From Phycisphaeraceae bacterium (GTDB lineage: Bacteria; Planctomycetota; Phycisphaerae; Phycisphaerales; UBA1924): a stretch of DNA of 64,000 bases. Positions within the stretch are counted from its first letter, which is position 1, and the number at the start of each line of letters is the position of its first letter. Both the position numbers and the translations under genes were made by a program. Of this stretch, positions 40,590 to 50,173 are shown piece by piece. Location: assembly GCA_019636535.1 (NCBI GenBank), contig JAHBXK010000010.1:43309-107308 (forward strand), written 5' to 3'. Under the pieces are notes generated by a model. It had not been told where the DNA came from, did not search any database, and saw only the letters and a program-made list of their open reading frames with translations.

Positions 40590-41258
40590 ATGGAATGGCT
40601 CATCACAGGCACCGCGATCGGTCTTGCTCTCGGGGCCATCGGTGCCGGGGCGGCGGTCTGGTGGATTCGCGGCCGGCTGATCGCCACCAAGCAGGAGACC
40701 ACGATCACGCACACGGTTGCGGAGCGTGTTCGAGCGGTGGGCAAACTGGTTGGCTTGGAAGTGGCCGCCAAGGAGATCGTGACCAAGACCAGCGGGTGGT
40801 CGTGGATCCCGCCGCTCTTGCTCAGCCAGGCCCGGCTGGCGATGATCTTCGCGTTCGAGAAGCAGTACTTTGTCGATCTGTCGCGCGTGAAGGAACAGGA
40901 CGTCACGAGGCTTGACGACGGTCGGTATCGGATCACGCTCCCTCAGGTCGAGGGCTCCCTGCGGCTCTTGGACGTTCAACCGTACGACATCCAGGACGGG
41001 CGCATCCTCGGGCTGCTCGACGTGATCCCGATGAACGCCGACCGCCAGCGGCAGTTGATGCTGCAGGCCCAGCAGCAGGCCGCGCAGCTGTACTCGGTGA
41101 ACGACCCGCGGTATCTCTCCGAGGCCCGAGCGAGCATCGAGCGGCACCTTCGGTCTTTGCTCGGGTTGTTTGATATCCGCGTGGAATTGGTCTGGTCCGG
41201 AGATCAGGAAGCGGAGAGCGAGCGTGCCGCCCCGACGCCTGTGAAACAGGGCGCGTGA
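40590..41258 (+). CDS. DUF4230-like membrane-anchored protein
   Basis: 222 aa from ATG 40590. One N-terminal TM (TGTAIGLALGAIGAGAAVWW) then a soluble domain with KYFVDLSRVKEQDV-type strands (EKQYFVDLSRVKEQDVTRLD, RITLPQVEGSLRLLDVQPYD) that resemble DUF4230; function unknown. TACAAT nine bases before the start suggests a leaderless transcript. 24 bases upstream of hflX, same strand, probably co-transcribed in part. Confidence 0.6.
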   Translation: MEWLITGTAIGLALGAIGAGAAVWWIRGRLIATKQETTITHTVAERVRAVGKLVGLEVAAKEIVTKTSGWSWIPPLLLSQARLAMIFAFEKQYFVDLSRVKEQDVTRLDDGRYRITLPQVEGSLRLLDVQPYDIQDGRILGLLDVIPMNADRQRQLMLQAQQQAAQLYSVNDPRYLSEARASIERHLRSLLGLFDIRVELVWSGDQEAESERAAPTPVKQGA

Positions 41259-41282
41259 GTCGGCCCCCTACGATTTCCCCGA

Positions 41283-42875
41283 ATGCCCGCACCCAAAGAA
41301 CGACAAACGATCCAGGTCGCTACCGAACGCGCGGTGCTCGCCGCCGTACGGTTGCCCGACTCGACCTACGACCAGGCCAACCCGTTCGGGGAGTTGCGGT
41401 CCCTCGCCGCACAGGCGGGGGCGGAGGTCGTGGGCGAGGCCGAGCAGCGACGCCAAAGGCCCGAAGCGGGCACGTTCATGGGCACGGGCAAACTGCGCGA
41501 ACTCAAGGGACTGTGCGATGAACTCCGTGCCAGCGTGGTGATTTTCGATCACGACCTCTCGCCTAAGCAGTTGGCCAACATCGAGAAGATCGTTGAGCGG
41601 AAGGTGATCGACCGCTCGGAATTGATCCTCGACATCTTCGCCGGGCGAGCGGCGACGCACGAGGCCAAGCTCGCGGTCGAACTCGCGCAGTTGCAGTACA
41701 CGTACCCCAGGCTGCGGGCGATGTGGGACCATCTGGAGCGCATCGTGGGTGGCGCGGGCGGGATCGCAGGGGTCGGCACACGCGGCCCCGGTGAGCAGCA
41801 GTTGGAGATCGACCGCCGGCTCGTGCAGCGGCGCCGGCTGATGCTTCAGGCCGAGTTGGAGCAGATCCAAGCCCGCAAGCGGCGGATGGTGCAGGAGCGC
41901 AAGCGCGACCACTTCACCATCGGCATCGTCGGCTACACCAACGCGGGCAAGAGCACGCTGTTCAACGCCCTCACCGCTGGCGGGGCCTACGCGGACGATC
42001 GGCTGTTCGCCACGCTCGTGACGCGCACGCGCGAGTGGACGCTGGCGCCGGGCGTGAGCGCGATGCTCTCGGACACGGTCGGCTTCGTGCGCGATCTGCC
42101 TCACCATCTCATCGCCAGTTTCCGCGCGACTCTCGAAGAAGCCACGCACGCCGACGTGCTGCTGATCGTTCTCGATGTCTCCGACCCCGCGGCGGAGATG
42201 CAGTACCGCACCGTGATCGACACACTCGACGAACTCGAGGCCGATGTGCTTCGCGACGAGCGGAAGGCCGTGAAGCGCGGCGACAGCGACGCCTACATCG
42301 TGGAAGATCGAGGCGAGTGGCGTGCATCGCGCACGGAGCAGACCGACCCGGACCGAGATGAACACGACAAGCATTCCATCCGACCGAGTCCATCCCCGGA
42401 CTCTGACGTGCGCCCACCGAACCACGCAGACGCAGCACGGGATCGAGTGGCCACGAGTTGGCAACCTCCCAAGCGCATCGTGCTGCTGAACAAAGCGGAC
42501 AAACTGGCCGACAACCGCAACCTGCTGGTCTGGCTGCGACAGGTTCCCGACGCCATCCCGATCAGCGCCAAGCAAGGGCCGCCCGACGGGCTCGGCTTCG
42601 CAGCCCTCACGGACCGACTGCTGACCGAAGTCCGTGGAGGAGATGGTTCAGACGCTGATGGTGGCTTGATCGAGGCCGAGATTTCCCTGCCCATGGCGGA
42701 CGGGCGCACCATGCAGCGCTTGGAGACCAAGGCCGAGGTGCTGGACCGAGCCTACGAGGGTGACACCGCCACCGTCCGGGTGCGGATCGGCCGCAGGCAG
42801 CTCAGTCAGGTCTTGACGGGTACCCGCGGGGTCAGCGTCCGCGAACTCGGCCCAGCCGGGCGTGCGCACGCCTGA
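41283..42875 (+). CDS. hflX: Ribosome-associated GTPase HflX
   Basis: 530 aa. The HflX N-terminal domain (TFMGTGKLRELKG, FDHDLSPKQLANIE, DRSELILDIFAGRAATHEAK) and glycine-rich segment GVGTRGPGEQQLEIDRR are followed by the G domain: GYTNAGKST, SDTVGFVRDLPHHLIASFRA (G3 as DTVGF), NKAD. Between G3 and G4 sits a charged, disordered-looking insertion (about residues 322-394), which lengthens the protein by ~75 residues. HflX splits stalled 70S ribosomes and binds 50S. TACGAT eight bases before the ATG points to a leaderless start. Confidence 0.94.
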   Translation: MPAPKERQTIQVATERAVLAAVRLPDSTYDQANPFGELRSLAAQAGAEVVGEAEQRRQRPEAGTFMGTGKLRELKGLCDELRASVVIFDHDLSPKQLANIEKIVERKVIDRSELILDIFAGRAATHEAKLAVELAQLQYTYPRLRAMWDHLERIVGGAGGIAGVGTRGPGEQQLEIDRRLVQRRRLMLQAELEQIQARKRRMVQERKRDHFTIGIVGYTNAGKSTLFNALTAGGAYADDRLFATLVTRTREWTLAPGVSAMLSDTVGFVRDLPHHLIASFRATLEEATHADVLLIVLDVSDPAAEMQYRTVIDTLDELEADVLRDERKAVKRGDSDAYIVEDRGEWRASRTEQTDPDRDEHDKHSIRPSPSPDSDVRPPNHADAARDRVATSWQPPKRIVLLNKADKLADNRNLLVWLRQVPDAIPISAKQGPPDGLGFAALTDRLLTEVRGGDGSDADGGLIEAEISLPMADGRTMQRLETKAEVLDRAYEGDTATVRVRIGRRQLSQVLTGTRGVSVRELGPAGRAHA

Positions 42876-42960
42876 TCGCTCCCGATTCCGTCCCCAAAGC
42901 GGGCAAACGCCGCACGGCCGAGCCTGAAATGCCTCTCGCCCACGACATTCCGATCGGGCG

Positions 42961-42989
42961 TGGACAAACCGCCCCGGCGTGCCGATACT
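42961..42989 (+). promoter_or_regulatory. Promoter of the tRNA-Thr gene
   Basis: TGGACA (42961-42966), 17-bp spacer, GATACT (42984-42989), then about 40 bases to the tRNA. A good sigma-70-like promoter. Confidence 0.6.
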
Positions 42990-43031
42990 TTTGGCCCGCG
43001 ACGGCCTGCAGGCTGACCGGCCGCCGCGATT

Positions 43032-43103
43032 GCCACCTTAGCTCAGCGGTAGAGCGATGCTTTCGTAAAGCATAGGTCCAGGGTTCAAATCCCTGAGGTG
43101 GCT
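43032..43103 (+). tRNA. tRNA-Thr, anticodon CGU
   Basis: 72-nt cloverleaf: acceptor GCCACCT/AGGTGGC, D-arm GCTC...GAGC, anticodon stem ATGCT/AGCAT with loop TTCGTAA (anticodon CGT, reading ACG), T-arm CAGGG-TTCAAAT-CCCTG, discriminator T. The 3' CCA is not encoded (TCTT follows), so it must be added by CCA transferase. Short variable loop AGGTC. Confidence 0.95.
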
Positions 43104-43194
43104 CTTTGCGCGGACAATGCGCTTGCGCGACGGCGAGTTTTCAATGTCGGCCGACTGACCGCTGGTCGACACCGCGCTCCTCTACGCTCCTTGC

Positions 43195-44595
43195 GTGCAG
43201 GCCGAACGGTGCGACATGGCGGTGATCGGCGCGGGCGCTGCGGGGTTGTTCGCCGCGATCTGGGCCGGCCGCACCCTGCGCGCCGTCAATTCCGACGCCA
43301 CGGTGATCGCCCTCGACAGCGCGAAGACGCTCGGGGCCAAGATCCTCGTTGCGGGCGGTGGCCGCTGCAACGTCACGCATCACGAGGTGGACGAATCCGC
43401 CTACGCGGGCTCGTCGCGGCACGCGATCAAGAAGGTGCTTCGCGGCTTCGGTGTTGATCGGACCGTCGAGTTCTTTCGCGAGTTGCACGTCGATCTCAAA
43501 CGCGAGGAGACCGGCAAACTCTTCCCGGTGACCGATTCGGCCCGCACTGTGCTCGATGCGCTGCTCCGCGCTGCACGCTCAGCGGGGGTTGAAGTTCGCC
43601 ACCCCTGGCGAGTGGAATCGGTCGAGCGGACCCCGGACGGAGCTGGATTCATCGTTCAGCCCACCCGTTCCGAGAGAGCGCCGATCCTCGCCCGCGCGGT
43701 CATTCTGGCCACGGGGGGGAAGAGCCTGCCCAAGTCAGGATCCGACGGGCACGGCTACACCATCGCACGATCGCTCGGCCACACGCTCACCGGACGCATC
43801 TTTCCCGCGCTGGTGCCGCTGGTGCTCGATCCGCAGCGCACGTTCCTGACTTCGCTCAGCGGGGTCTCCTTTCCCGCAAGACTCGAAGTCGTGAGCGGAA
43901 CGGGCAAGCGGCTGGTCGCATTCGAAAACAGCCTGCTCTGCACGCACTTCGGGCTCTCGGGGCCTTGTGCGCTCGACGTGTCGCGATACTGGACCGACGC
44001 GCAGGCGGGCGACCCCGATGCGAAGCTGCGGTTGAGCGTGCTGCCGGGTGTGACGTTCGAACAGGCCGATGCGAGTTTGACCGCCGCGGCGTCCGGTACG
44101 GGGGGCGGTTCGGGGGGCGGTTCCGGCGGTGGCTCGGGCGCGAAGCTCTCGGTTGCGCGGGCGATCGGCGATCTCGATCCGGCGCATCCGCTTCCCGATC
44201 GCTTCGTGCGGGCGATGTGCGAGTGGCTCAATGTCGATCCTTCAACGCCCCGGCATGCGCTCACGCGGGATGACCGCCGGGCGCTTGCCCGCGCGCTCAC
44301 CGCGCTGGAAGTTCCCGTCACGGGCGATCGGGGGTACTCGTACGCCGAGGTGACCGCGGGCGGCGTGCCGCTCGCCGAACTTCATTTGAACAACATGATG
44401 TCGCGGGCCACACCGGGTCTGTTCCTCTGCGGCGAGATCCTCGACGTCGACGGACGCATCGGCGGGTTCAACTTTCAGTGGGCCTGGGCCAGCGGGTATC
44501 AAGCGGGTTGCGGCGCGGCCAGACTTCTCGCGCAGTTCGACGCGAAGTCCGATACGCGGGTTGCGCCAGCTCGAAGCGGGCCGCCTTGCAATTGA
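43195..44595 (+). CDS. BaiN/HI0933-family FAD-dependent oxidoreductase
   Basis: 466 aa, GTG start, TACGCT six bases upstream (leaderless pattern). Dinucleotide-binding start AVIGAGAAGLFAAIWAG, the family motif GAKILVAGGGRCNVTH, LATGGKSLPKSGSDGHGYTI in the middle and, at the C-terminus, YAEVTAGGVPLAEL and GLFLCGEILDVDGRIGGFNF, all typical of the aminoacetone oxidase/BaiN-like flavoprotein family. Substrate uncertain. A GGGSGGGSGGGSG linker at residues 302-314 inside the protein is unusual for this family. Confidence 0.88.
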   Translation: MQAERCDMAVIGAGAAGLFAAIWAGRTLRAVNSDATVIALDSAKTLGAKILVAGGGRCNVTHHEVDESAYAGSSRHAIKKVLRGFGVDRTVEFFRELHVDLKREETGKLFPVTDSARTVLDALLRAARSAGVEVRHPWRVESVERTPDGAGFIVQPTRSERAPILARAVILATGGKSLPKSGSDGHGYTIARSLGHTLTGRIFPALVPLVLDPQRTFLTSLSGVSFPARLEVVSGTGKRLVAFENSLLCTHFGLSGPCALDVSRYWTDAQAGDPDAKLRLSVLPGVTFEQADASLTAAASGTGGGSGGGSGGGSGAKLSVARAIGDLDPAHPLPDRFVRAMCEWLNVDPSTPRHALTRDDRRALARALTALEVPVTGDRGYSYAEVTAGGVPLAELHLNNMMSRATPGLFLCGEILDVDGRIGGFNFQWAWASGYQAGCGAARLLAQFDAKSDTRVAPARSGPPCN

Positions 44596-44778
44596 CTCAT
44601 CCAAGAGCATGTGCGCCGCGTGCGGTTTATTGCGAAGTGAACGATCCGTCCGGTGGGTACTTCACAGCGTGCGCTAACATTGCGACGCCGGGGCTCCGCT
44701 GCTGCCAAGACGGGTTGTGATCCATCGTCGACAGATCGTGAGAGCCGGCCGGGGGATTGGGGTTGGGAGTGCCGTTGC

Positions 44779-46032
44779 ATGGGATTTCGTCGAGCGTGGA
44801 ACCGGGCGGCACTCGCTCTGCCCGTGCTCGTGATGAGCACCGTGGTCTGGGGTTTGCAGCCGGACGACGAGAAGAAGAGTGATGGCAAACCCGCCGCAGG
44901 AGGAAGTGCTGGCGGTCCGCCCCCTGCAAGGGTTGTGTTCGACGAGGTCAGACTTGAGCGCGTCGAGCGCTGGCGCGAAGTCACGGGCGAACTGCGCGCC
45001 GTGCGCAGGGCAACCGTGGCCGCGGAAGTCGCCGGAAGGGTGAGTCAGATCGACGTCCACGCGGGTGACCGCGTCGAGACTGGGCAGTTGCTGGCCGCGC
45101 AGGACGACGAGTTGGCCAAGATCGAAGTCGCTAGAGCCGAGGCAATTCTCTCCACGCGCAAGGCCATCGTGCTGCAGCGCCTCGCGGACCTGGAAAAGGC
45201 TGATCGCGATCTGCTGCGATACCAGACCGCGTTCGACCGCAACAGCGCCACGGAACTGGAACGTGACGACGCCCGGACGATCGTCGCCGGCGCGAAGGCA
45301 CGCGTCGAGGAGGCGCGTGCCGAAGTGCTTGTTTCCGAGGCCGAACTCTCGCGTGCAACCAAAGCGCTCCGCGACATGCGGATCGTTGCGCCCTTCGCCG
45401 GGACGGTGGTCCTGCGGAGGACCGAGGTCGGCCAATGGCTGACGGTGGGTGACCCGGTCGTCGAAATCGTGGCGACGCGTGAACTCGACGCGTTCCTCGA
45501 CGTGCCCGAGTCGGTGCTGAGGAGGCTCGCGCCGGGAGCGTTGACGCCGGGCGTGCCCGATGGATCAGCGGAGTTTGTCCCCCCCGAACGCATCGAGGTC
45601 GTCGTTCGCGTTGAGGCACTTCCGGAGGATCTTCGGGAGATCCGCGCGTCCGTCGCCGGCATCGTGCCGGTGGGAGACCCCCTCTCACGACTGTTCCCTG
45701 TTCGCATTCGCCTTGACAACACCCACGGCTTGCTGCGCCCCGGCATGAGCATCGTGGGAGTCGTTCCGACGGGCCAACCCGAAGAGGCGCTCACGGTGAA
45801 GCGAGACGCGGTGTTGCGATCCGAAACGGGCGCCTTTGTTTACTTCGAAGCCGGCGGCGTCTCGGCTGTGGCACCGATCGTGTCCCAATACGCGACACGC
45901 GACAGGCTCGTGGTCCGATCGCCGGTCCTGCGCCCGGGCATGCGCGTTGTGGTGGAAGGAAACGAGCGGCTGTTCCCAGGCAGGCCGCTGATGGACATCG
46001 GCAAGCCGAACCAGCCTCCGGCGCAACCCTGA
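44779..46032 (+). CDS. RND efflux periplasmic adaptor (MFP)
   Basis: 417 aa from ATG 44779, GGGAG about ten bases upstream. Signal peptide (ALALPVLVMSTVVWG). Then lipoyl/barrel-sandwich halves flanking a helical hairpin (VAAEVAGRVSQIDVHAGDRV, then coiled helices LQRLADLEKADRDLLRYQT and KARVEEARAEVLVSEAELSR, then IVAPFAGTVVLRRTEVGQWL). It bridges the inner-membrane RND pump (next gene, 68 bases on) to an outer-membrane channel; no TolC-like gene is adjacent. Exported substrate unknown. Confidence 0.9.
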   Translation: MGFRRAWNRAALALPVLVMSTVVWGLQPDDEKKSDGKPAAGGSAGGPPPARVVFDEVRLERVERWREVTGELRAVRRATVAAEVAGRVSQIDVHAGDRVETGQLLAAQDDELAKIEVARAEAILSTRKAIVLQRLADLEKADRDLLRYQTAFDRNSATELERDDARTIVAGAKARVEEARAEVLVSEAELSRATKALRDMRIVAPFAGTVVLRRTEVGQWLTVGDPVVEIVATRELDAFLDVPESVLRRLAPGALTPGVPDGSAEFVPPERIEVVVRVEALPEDLREIRASVAGIVPVGDPLSRLFPVRIRLDNTHGLLRPGMSIVGVVPTGQPEEALTVKRDAVLRSETGAFVYFEAGGVSAVAPIVSQYATRDRLVVRSPVLRPGMRVVVEGNERLFPGRPLMDIGKPNQPPAQP

Positions 46033-46100
46033 CGAACGCTCGCACCCTCACGACCTCACGATCCGTGCTTCAAGCAGGTCATCGCAAGCAGAGACCACGA

Positions 46101-49100
46101 ATGGACTTGATCCGCTGGGCCATCTCTCGACCGGTCACCGTCGCAGTGGGCGTCATCCTGGTCGTCATGTTCGGGCTGATCGGGCTCGGGGCGATCCCGA
46201 TCCAACTGACGCCGACGGTCGATCGGCCGGTTGTGACCGTCACCACCAACTGGCCGGGTCGCTCGCCGCAGGAGATCATCGACAACATCACCCGCGAGCA
46301 GGAGAAGCGGCTCAAGAACGTCTCGAACCTCAAGAGCATGCGCTCGGTGAGCCAGGAGGGACTCGCGACCATCACGCTCGAGTTTTACATCGGCTCGGAC
46401 ATTTCCCGCGCGCTGCAGGAGGTTTCGGATTCGCTCCGTCAGGTTCCCCAGTACCCGTCAGAAGTCGATGAGCCCGTGATCAAGGCGGCGGACGGCGCAA
46501 GTGAGAACGCCATCGCGTGGATCATCATCGACATCGACCCTGAACATGTCGAACGGCTGTCGTGGTTCGACATTTCCACCTTGTACGACTCGCTCGACAA
46601 GGAGGTCAAGCCCTTCCTCGAACGCATCGACGGCGTTGCGGAAGTGAACATCTACGGCGGCCGCGAGCGCGAAGTCCGCGTGCTGGCCGACCCTATGCGG
46701 TTGGCGCAGCGGCGGATCAGTCCGATCGATCTGATCGAATCGCTCCGCGCTGAGAACCGGAACGTCTCGGCCGGCACGATAGAGGAGGGTAAACGCGACT
46801 ATCGCGTGCGTGTGGTCGGACAGTTCGTGACCGAAGAGGATGTGCTGAACACCATCGTCGCGTACCGGGAGGACCCTCGGGATATCGCCACGGGCAGATC
46901 GGGCGTTCTCAAGCCCGTGTACGTGAAGGACGTTGCGGAGGTTGAGTTCGGACACCAGAAGGAACGCGGCTTCGTCCGCGCGTTCGGCCAGCCGTGCCTG
47001 GCGATGAACGTCATCCGCCAGTCGAACGCAAACGTCGTGACGGTGATGAGCGCAGTCCGCGAGCGGCTGGACGTTGTACGAACGGACATACTTCCCAAAC
47101 TGGGCGGCGAGGCCGGGCCGCACCTGCGCATCCGCCAGGTGTACGACGAGACCACGTACATCGATTCGGCGATCAACCTGGTGACGACCAACCTGCTCTT
47201 CGGTGGCCTCTTGGCCGCGTGCGTGCTGCTGTTTTTCCTCCGCTCGGTCGTCGCAACCGGGATCATCGCGATGGCGATCCCCATCTCGGTGATCGGCACA
47301 TTCCTGGTCATGGTGGCCTTCGGGCGCACGATCAACGTGATCTCCCTCGCCGGGCTGGCCTTCGCGGTGGGGATGGTCGTCGACAACGCCGTCGTCGTGC
47401 TCGAGAACATCTACCGCAGGCTCGGCATGGGCGACAGCGTCCGCTCAGCGGCATATTGGGGTGGCAAGGAAGTTTGGGCGGCAGTGCTCGCGTCAACGCT
47501 CACGACGGTTGCCGTGTTCATTCCCGTGCTGACGATCCAAGAAGAAGCGGGACAGTTGTTCCGCGACATTTCGCTGGCCATCGCGGCGGCGGTCACGCTG
47601 TCGCTCATCGTGTCCATTACCGTGGTGCCCGCCGCGGCCTCGATCGTGCTGACCAAGCCGAAGGACCCGAACCAGCGATCACGGGTCGGCCGGGCCTTTG
47701 CGACGCTCTTCGGCCTGACCGGCATCCTGTCCGCGTTTGCTCGACGATTCGGCGACTTGCTCTTGTGGCTCATGACGGGCTGGCGCGCATGGAGTTTGAG
47801 GCCGTTGATGATCTTCGCGCTCGCCGCGCTCGCGGTGTTCGGATCGCTGCGGCTGATGCCCCCATTGGACTATCTGCCAACGGGCAACAGGAACCTCGTG
47901 TTCGGAGGCCTGCTGATTCCACCCGGGTACAGCGTCGAGCAGATGCGCAACATCGCCCGACGTGTCGAGACGCAGATCAAGCCCTACTCCGACGCCGACA
48001 TCACCAAGCCGGAAACGGTCAGGGCGCTCCAGCCGATCGCCCGGTTTGAGGATCGAGACAACCCATTCCAGCCGGTCCCGGTGGAGAATTTCTTCATCGG
48101 CGCTTTCAACGGCGGCATGTTCGTCGGTGCCACCAGTCAGGATGAGGAGACTGTAATCCCCATCGGTTCGCTCCTGACCAACGCCATGAACACGATCCCT
48201 GACGCGTTCGGCGGCGCACGGCAGACGTCGATCTTCGGCCGCGGCCCGGCGGGTGGCGGCGGAAACAGCGTCGATGTCGAGATCGCCGGCCCGAATCTGT
48301 CGCAGGTGATCTCTGTCGCCGGGCAGATCTACGCCATGGCCGGCACGCGCTACGGCTACGGGTTCAGCGTGACACCGGACCCCGCCAACTTCAATCTTTC
48401 CCAGCCCGAGTGGACCGTTCGTCTGAACCAGCGCGGACGGGAGATGGGTCTGACGTCGCGCGATGTCGGCACCGCTGTGCGAGGTCTGTTCGACGGCGCC
48501 TTCGTCGACGACTTCCGGCTCGCCGACGACACGGTCGACCTGGTCGTTCTGCCCACGGGGGGCCGCTTGGAGTACAAAGAGCGCCTCGCCGCGGTGCCGA
48601 TCGCCACTGGCCTGATGGGACCTGATGGCCTGCGCATCGTTCCCCTCGATTCCGTCGTCGATGTCGTCGAGTCTCAGTCTCCGCAGTCGATTCAGCGGAT
48701 CGAGGAATTGCCCGCGGTCATCGTGCGGATCGTGCCGCCGAAGGGGCAGACCGTCGAACAGGTGATGCAGACGGTCCGCGACGAATTCATCGCCCCATTG
48801 GAAGCCTCGGGCGTGATCGACAACACGATGCGGATCCGGCTCGAAGGGACCGCCGCGAGTTTGGACGAAGTTCGTGCAAGCCTCTTCGGACAACGCCAAG
48901 GCGGACAGGACTTGGCCGGTTGGCAACGCGGCCTGACCTGGCTCAGCCGGTTGATGACTCTCGCCGCGATTGCCGCCGCGGCGGTCTGCGCCCTCAAGGC
49001 GTTCGGCGTTCTGCGCAGACGCGTTGGGTTCGCGGCGTCGCCCTACGCCTACGGAGCGATCGGGCTGGCGCTCCTGGGTGCTGCGTTCGGCGGCATGCTG

Positions 49101-49955
49101 TTCGAGGTTGCCCTGTCACCCCAGTTGCTGACCGCGAGGTTCATTTGGGCGCTGCTCGTCACATACCTGCTGATGTGCGCCCTGTTCGAGTCGTTCCTCT
49201 ACCCGGTCGTCATCATGCTCAGCGTGCCGCTGGCCGTGGTGGGCGGATTCGCGGGCCTCGCGATCGTCCACGCCGTCACGCTCGCCGACCCGACCAAGGC
49301 GCCGCAACAACTGGACGTCGTCACCATGCTCGGGTTCGTCGTGCTGATCGGCACCGTCGTCAACAACGCCATCCTCATCGTCGAGCAGTCGCTCAACTTC
49401 GAGAATCCCGCACGCTTCGGCTCCGACGCCGAGCCAAAGCCGCTGTTTCTGGCTGTCCGCGAATCGGTTGTCTCCCGCATGCGGCCGATCTTCATGACGA
49501 CGTGTACGACGCTCGGCGGCATGCTGCCGCTGGTCGTGGCGCCCGGCGCCGGCTCCGAGATGTACCGCGGCATGGGCGCGGTGATTCTCGGCGGCCTGGC
49601 GTTCTCGACCGTCTTCACGCTCCTGCTCGTGCCGCTGGTCTTCTCGGTCGTGGTGCAGATGCAGCAGGGTGCGCTGATCTTCATCGGCCGCGAGCGTTCG
49701 CGCGCGATCTTGCCCTCCGATCGCGTGGTCAAGCGGCATGACGACTTGACGGCCATCGCGGCACGCAGTTCGGCGTCCCAGATCCCACCAATCCGTACCG
49801 GGGCGGAACCCGGCCATCCGAACGGAGTGGCTGCCCGCGTCCCCACCACGCGTGACAATGCATCCCCCAACGCCACCGCTTCGACAGCGCCTCCTCTCCA
49901 CACGAGTCCGGACCAGCCGAAGTCCCCAGATGGCACGGTTGAAACGCAATCGTGA
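46101..49955 (+). CDS. RND-family efflux transporter (AcrB/MexF-type)
   Basis: 1284 aa from ATG 46101. MDLIRWAISRPVTVAVGVIL is the RND N-terminal helix, followed by PTVDRPVVTVTTNWPGRSPQ, the porter domain, and TM blocks such as LVTTNLLFGGLLAACVLLFF, VGMVVDNAVVVLENIYRR (TM4 Asp pair), and the second half ending FSTVFTLLLVPLVFSVVVQM. Longer than the usual ~1040 aa because of extra loops and a Pro/Ser/Thr-rich tail of ~90 residues. Proton-driven efflux across the envelope with the preceding adaptor. Confidence 0.95.
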   Translation: MDLIRWAISRPVTVAVGVILVVMFGLIGLGAIPIQLTPTVDRPVVTVTTNWPGRSPQEIIDNITREQEKRLKNVSNLKSMRSVSQEGLATITLEFYIGSDISRALQEVSDSLRQVPQYPSEVDEPVIKAADGASENAIAWIIIDIDPEHVERLSWFDISTLYDSLDKEVKPFLERIDGVAEVNIYGGREREVRVLADPMRLAQRRISPIDLIESLRAENRNVSAGTIEEGKRDYRVRVVGQFVTEEDVLNTIVAYREDPRDIATGRSGVLKPVYVKDVAEVEFGHQKERGFVRAFGQPCLAMNVIRQSNANVVTVMSAVRERLDVVRTDILPKLGGEAGPHLRIRQVYDETTYIDSAINLVTTNLLFGGLLAACVLLFFLRSVVATGIIAMAIPISVIGTFLVMVAFGRTINVISLAGLAFAVGMVVDNAVVVLENIYRRLGMGDSVRSAAYWGGKEVWAAVLASTLTTVAVFIPVLTIQEEAGQLFRDISLAIAAAVTLSLIVSITVVPAAASIVLTKPKDPNQRSRVGRAFATLFGLTGILSAFARRFGDLLLWLMTGWRAWSLRPLMIFALAALAVFGSLRLMPPLDYLPTGNRNLVFGGLLIPPGYSVEQMRNIARRVETQIKPYSDADITKPETVRALQPIARFEDRDNPFQPVPVENFFIGAFNGGMFVGATSQDEETVIPIGSLLTNAMNTIPDAFGGARQTSIFGRGPAGGGGNSVDVEIAGPNLSQVISVAGQIYAMAGTRYGYGFSVTPDPANFNLSQPEWTVRLNQRGREMGLTSRDVGTAVRGLFDGAFVDDFRLADDTVDLVVLPTGGRLEYKERLAAVPIATGLMGPDGLRIVPLDSVVDVVESQSPQSIQRIEELPAVIVRIVPPKGQTVEQVMQTVRDEFIAPLEASGVIDNTMRIRLEGTAASLDEVRASLFGQRQGGQDLAGWQRGLTWLSRLMTLAAIAAAAVCALKAFGVLRRRVGFAASPYAYGAIGLALLGAAFGGMLFEVALSPQLLTARFIWALLVTYLLMCALFESFLYPVVIMLSVPLAVVGGFAGLAIVHAVTLADPTKAPQQLDVVTMLGFVVLIGTVVNNAILIVEQSLNFENPARFGSDAEPKPLFLAVRESVVSRMRPIFMTTCTTLGGMLPLVVAPGAGSEMYRGMGAVILGGLAFSTVFTLLLVPLVFSVVVQMQQGALIFIGRERSRAILPSDRVVKRHDDLTAIAARSSASQIPPIRTGAEPGHPNGVAARVPTTRDNASPNATASTAPPLHTSPDQPKSPDGTVETQS

Positions 49956-50173
49956 GATCTGCGTAGTCATACCCGCGGACTGCATGTTCGTATTTTGTTA
50001 GCATCCATCACAGCCGATCGCCCGCTTGACAGACATTCTGGAACTCCGTTGCCCGACAAGCGTCGAATAGATGCATGAGCGGCCCGCGGCCGAGCGAGCC
50101 GGCGCATCTGCCTACCGCTTCTCTTCGCTCCTCGAGCGATCGACGGCGGCAAGCGGCGGAAAGGAACCCGGAT

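Noticed and set aside
50026..50031. TTGACA as -35 for the Gly-rich gene
   Set aside because: No acceptable -10 at 16-18 bp.
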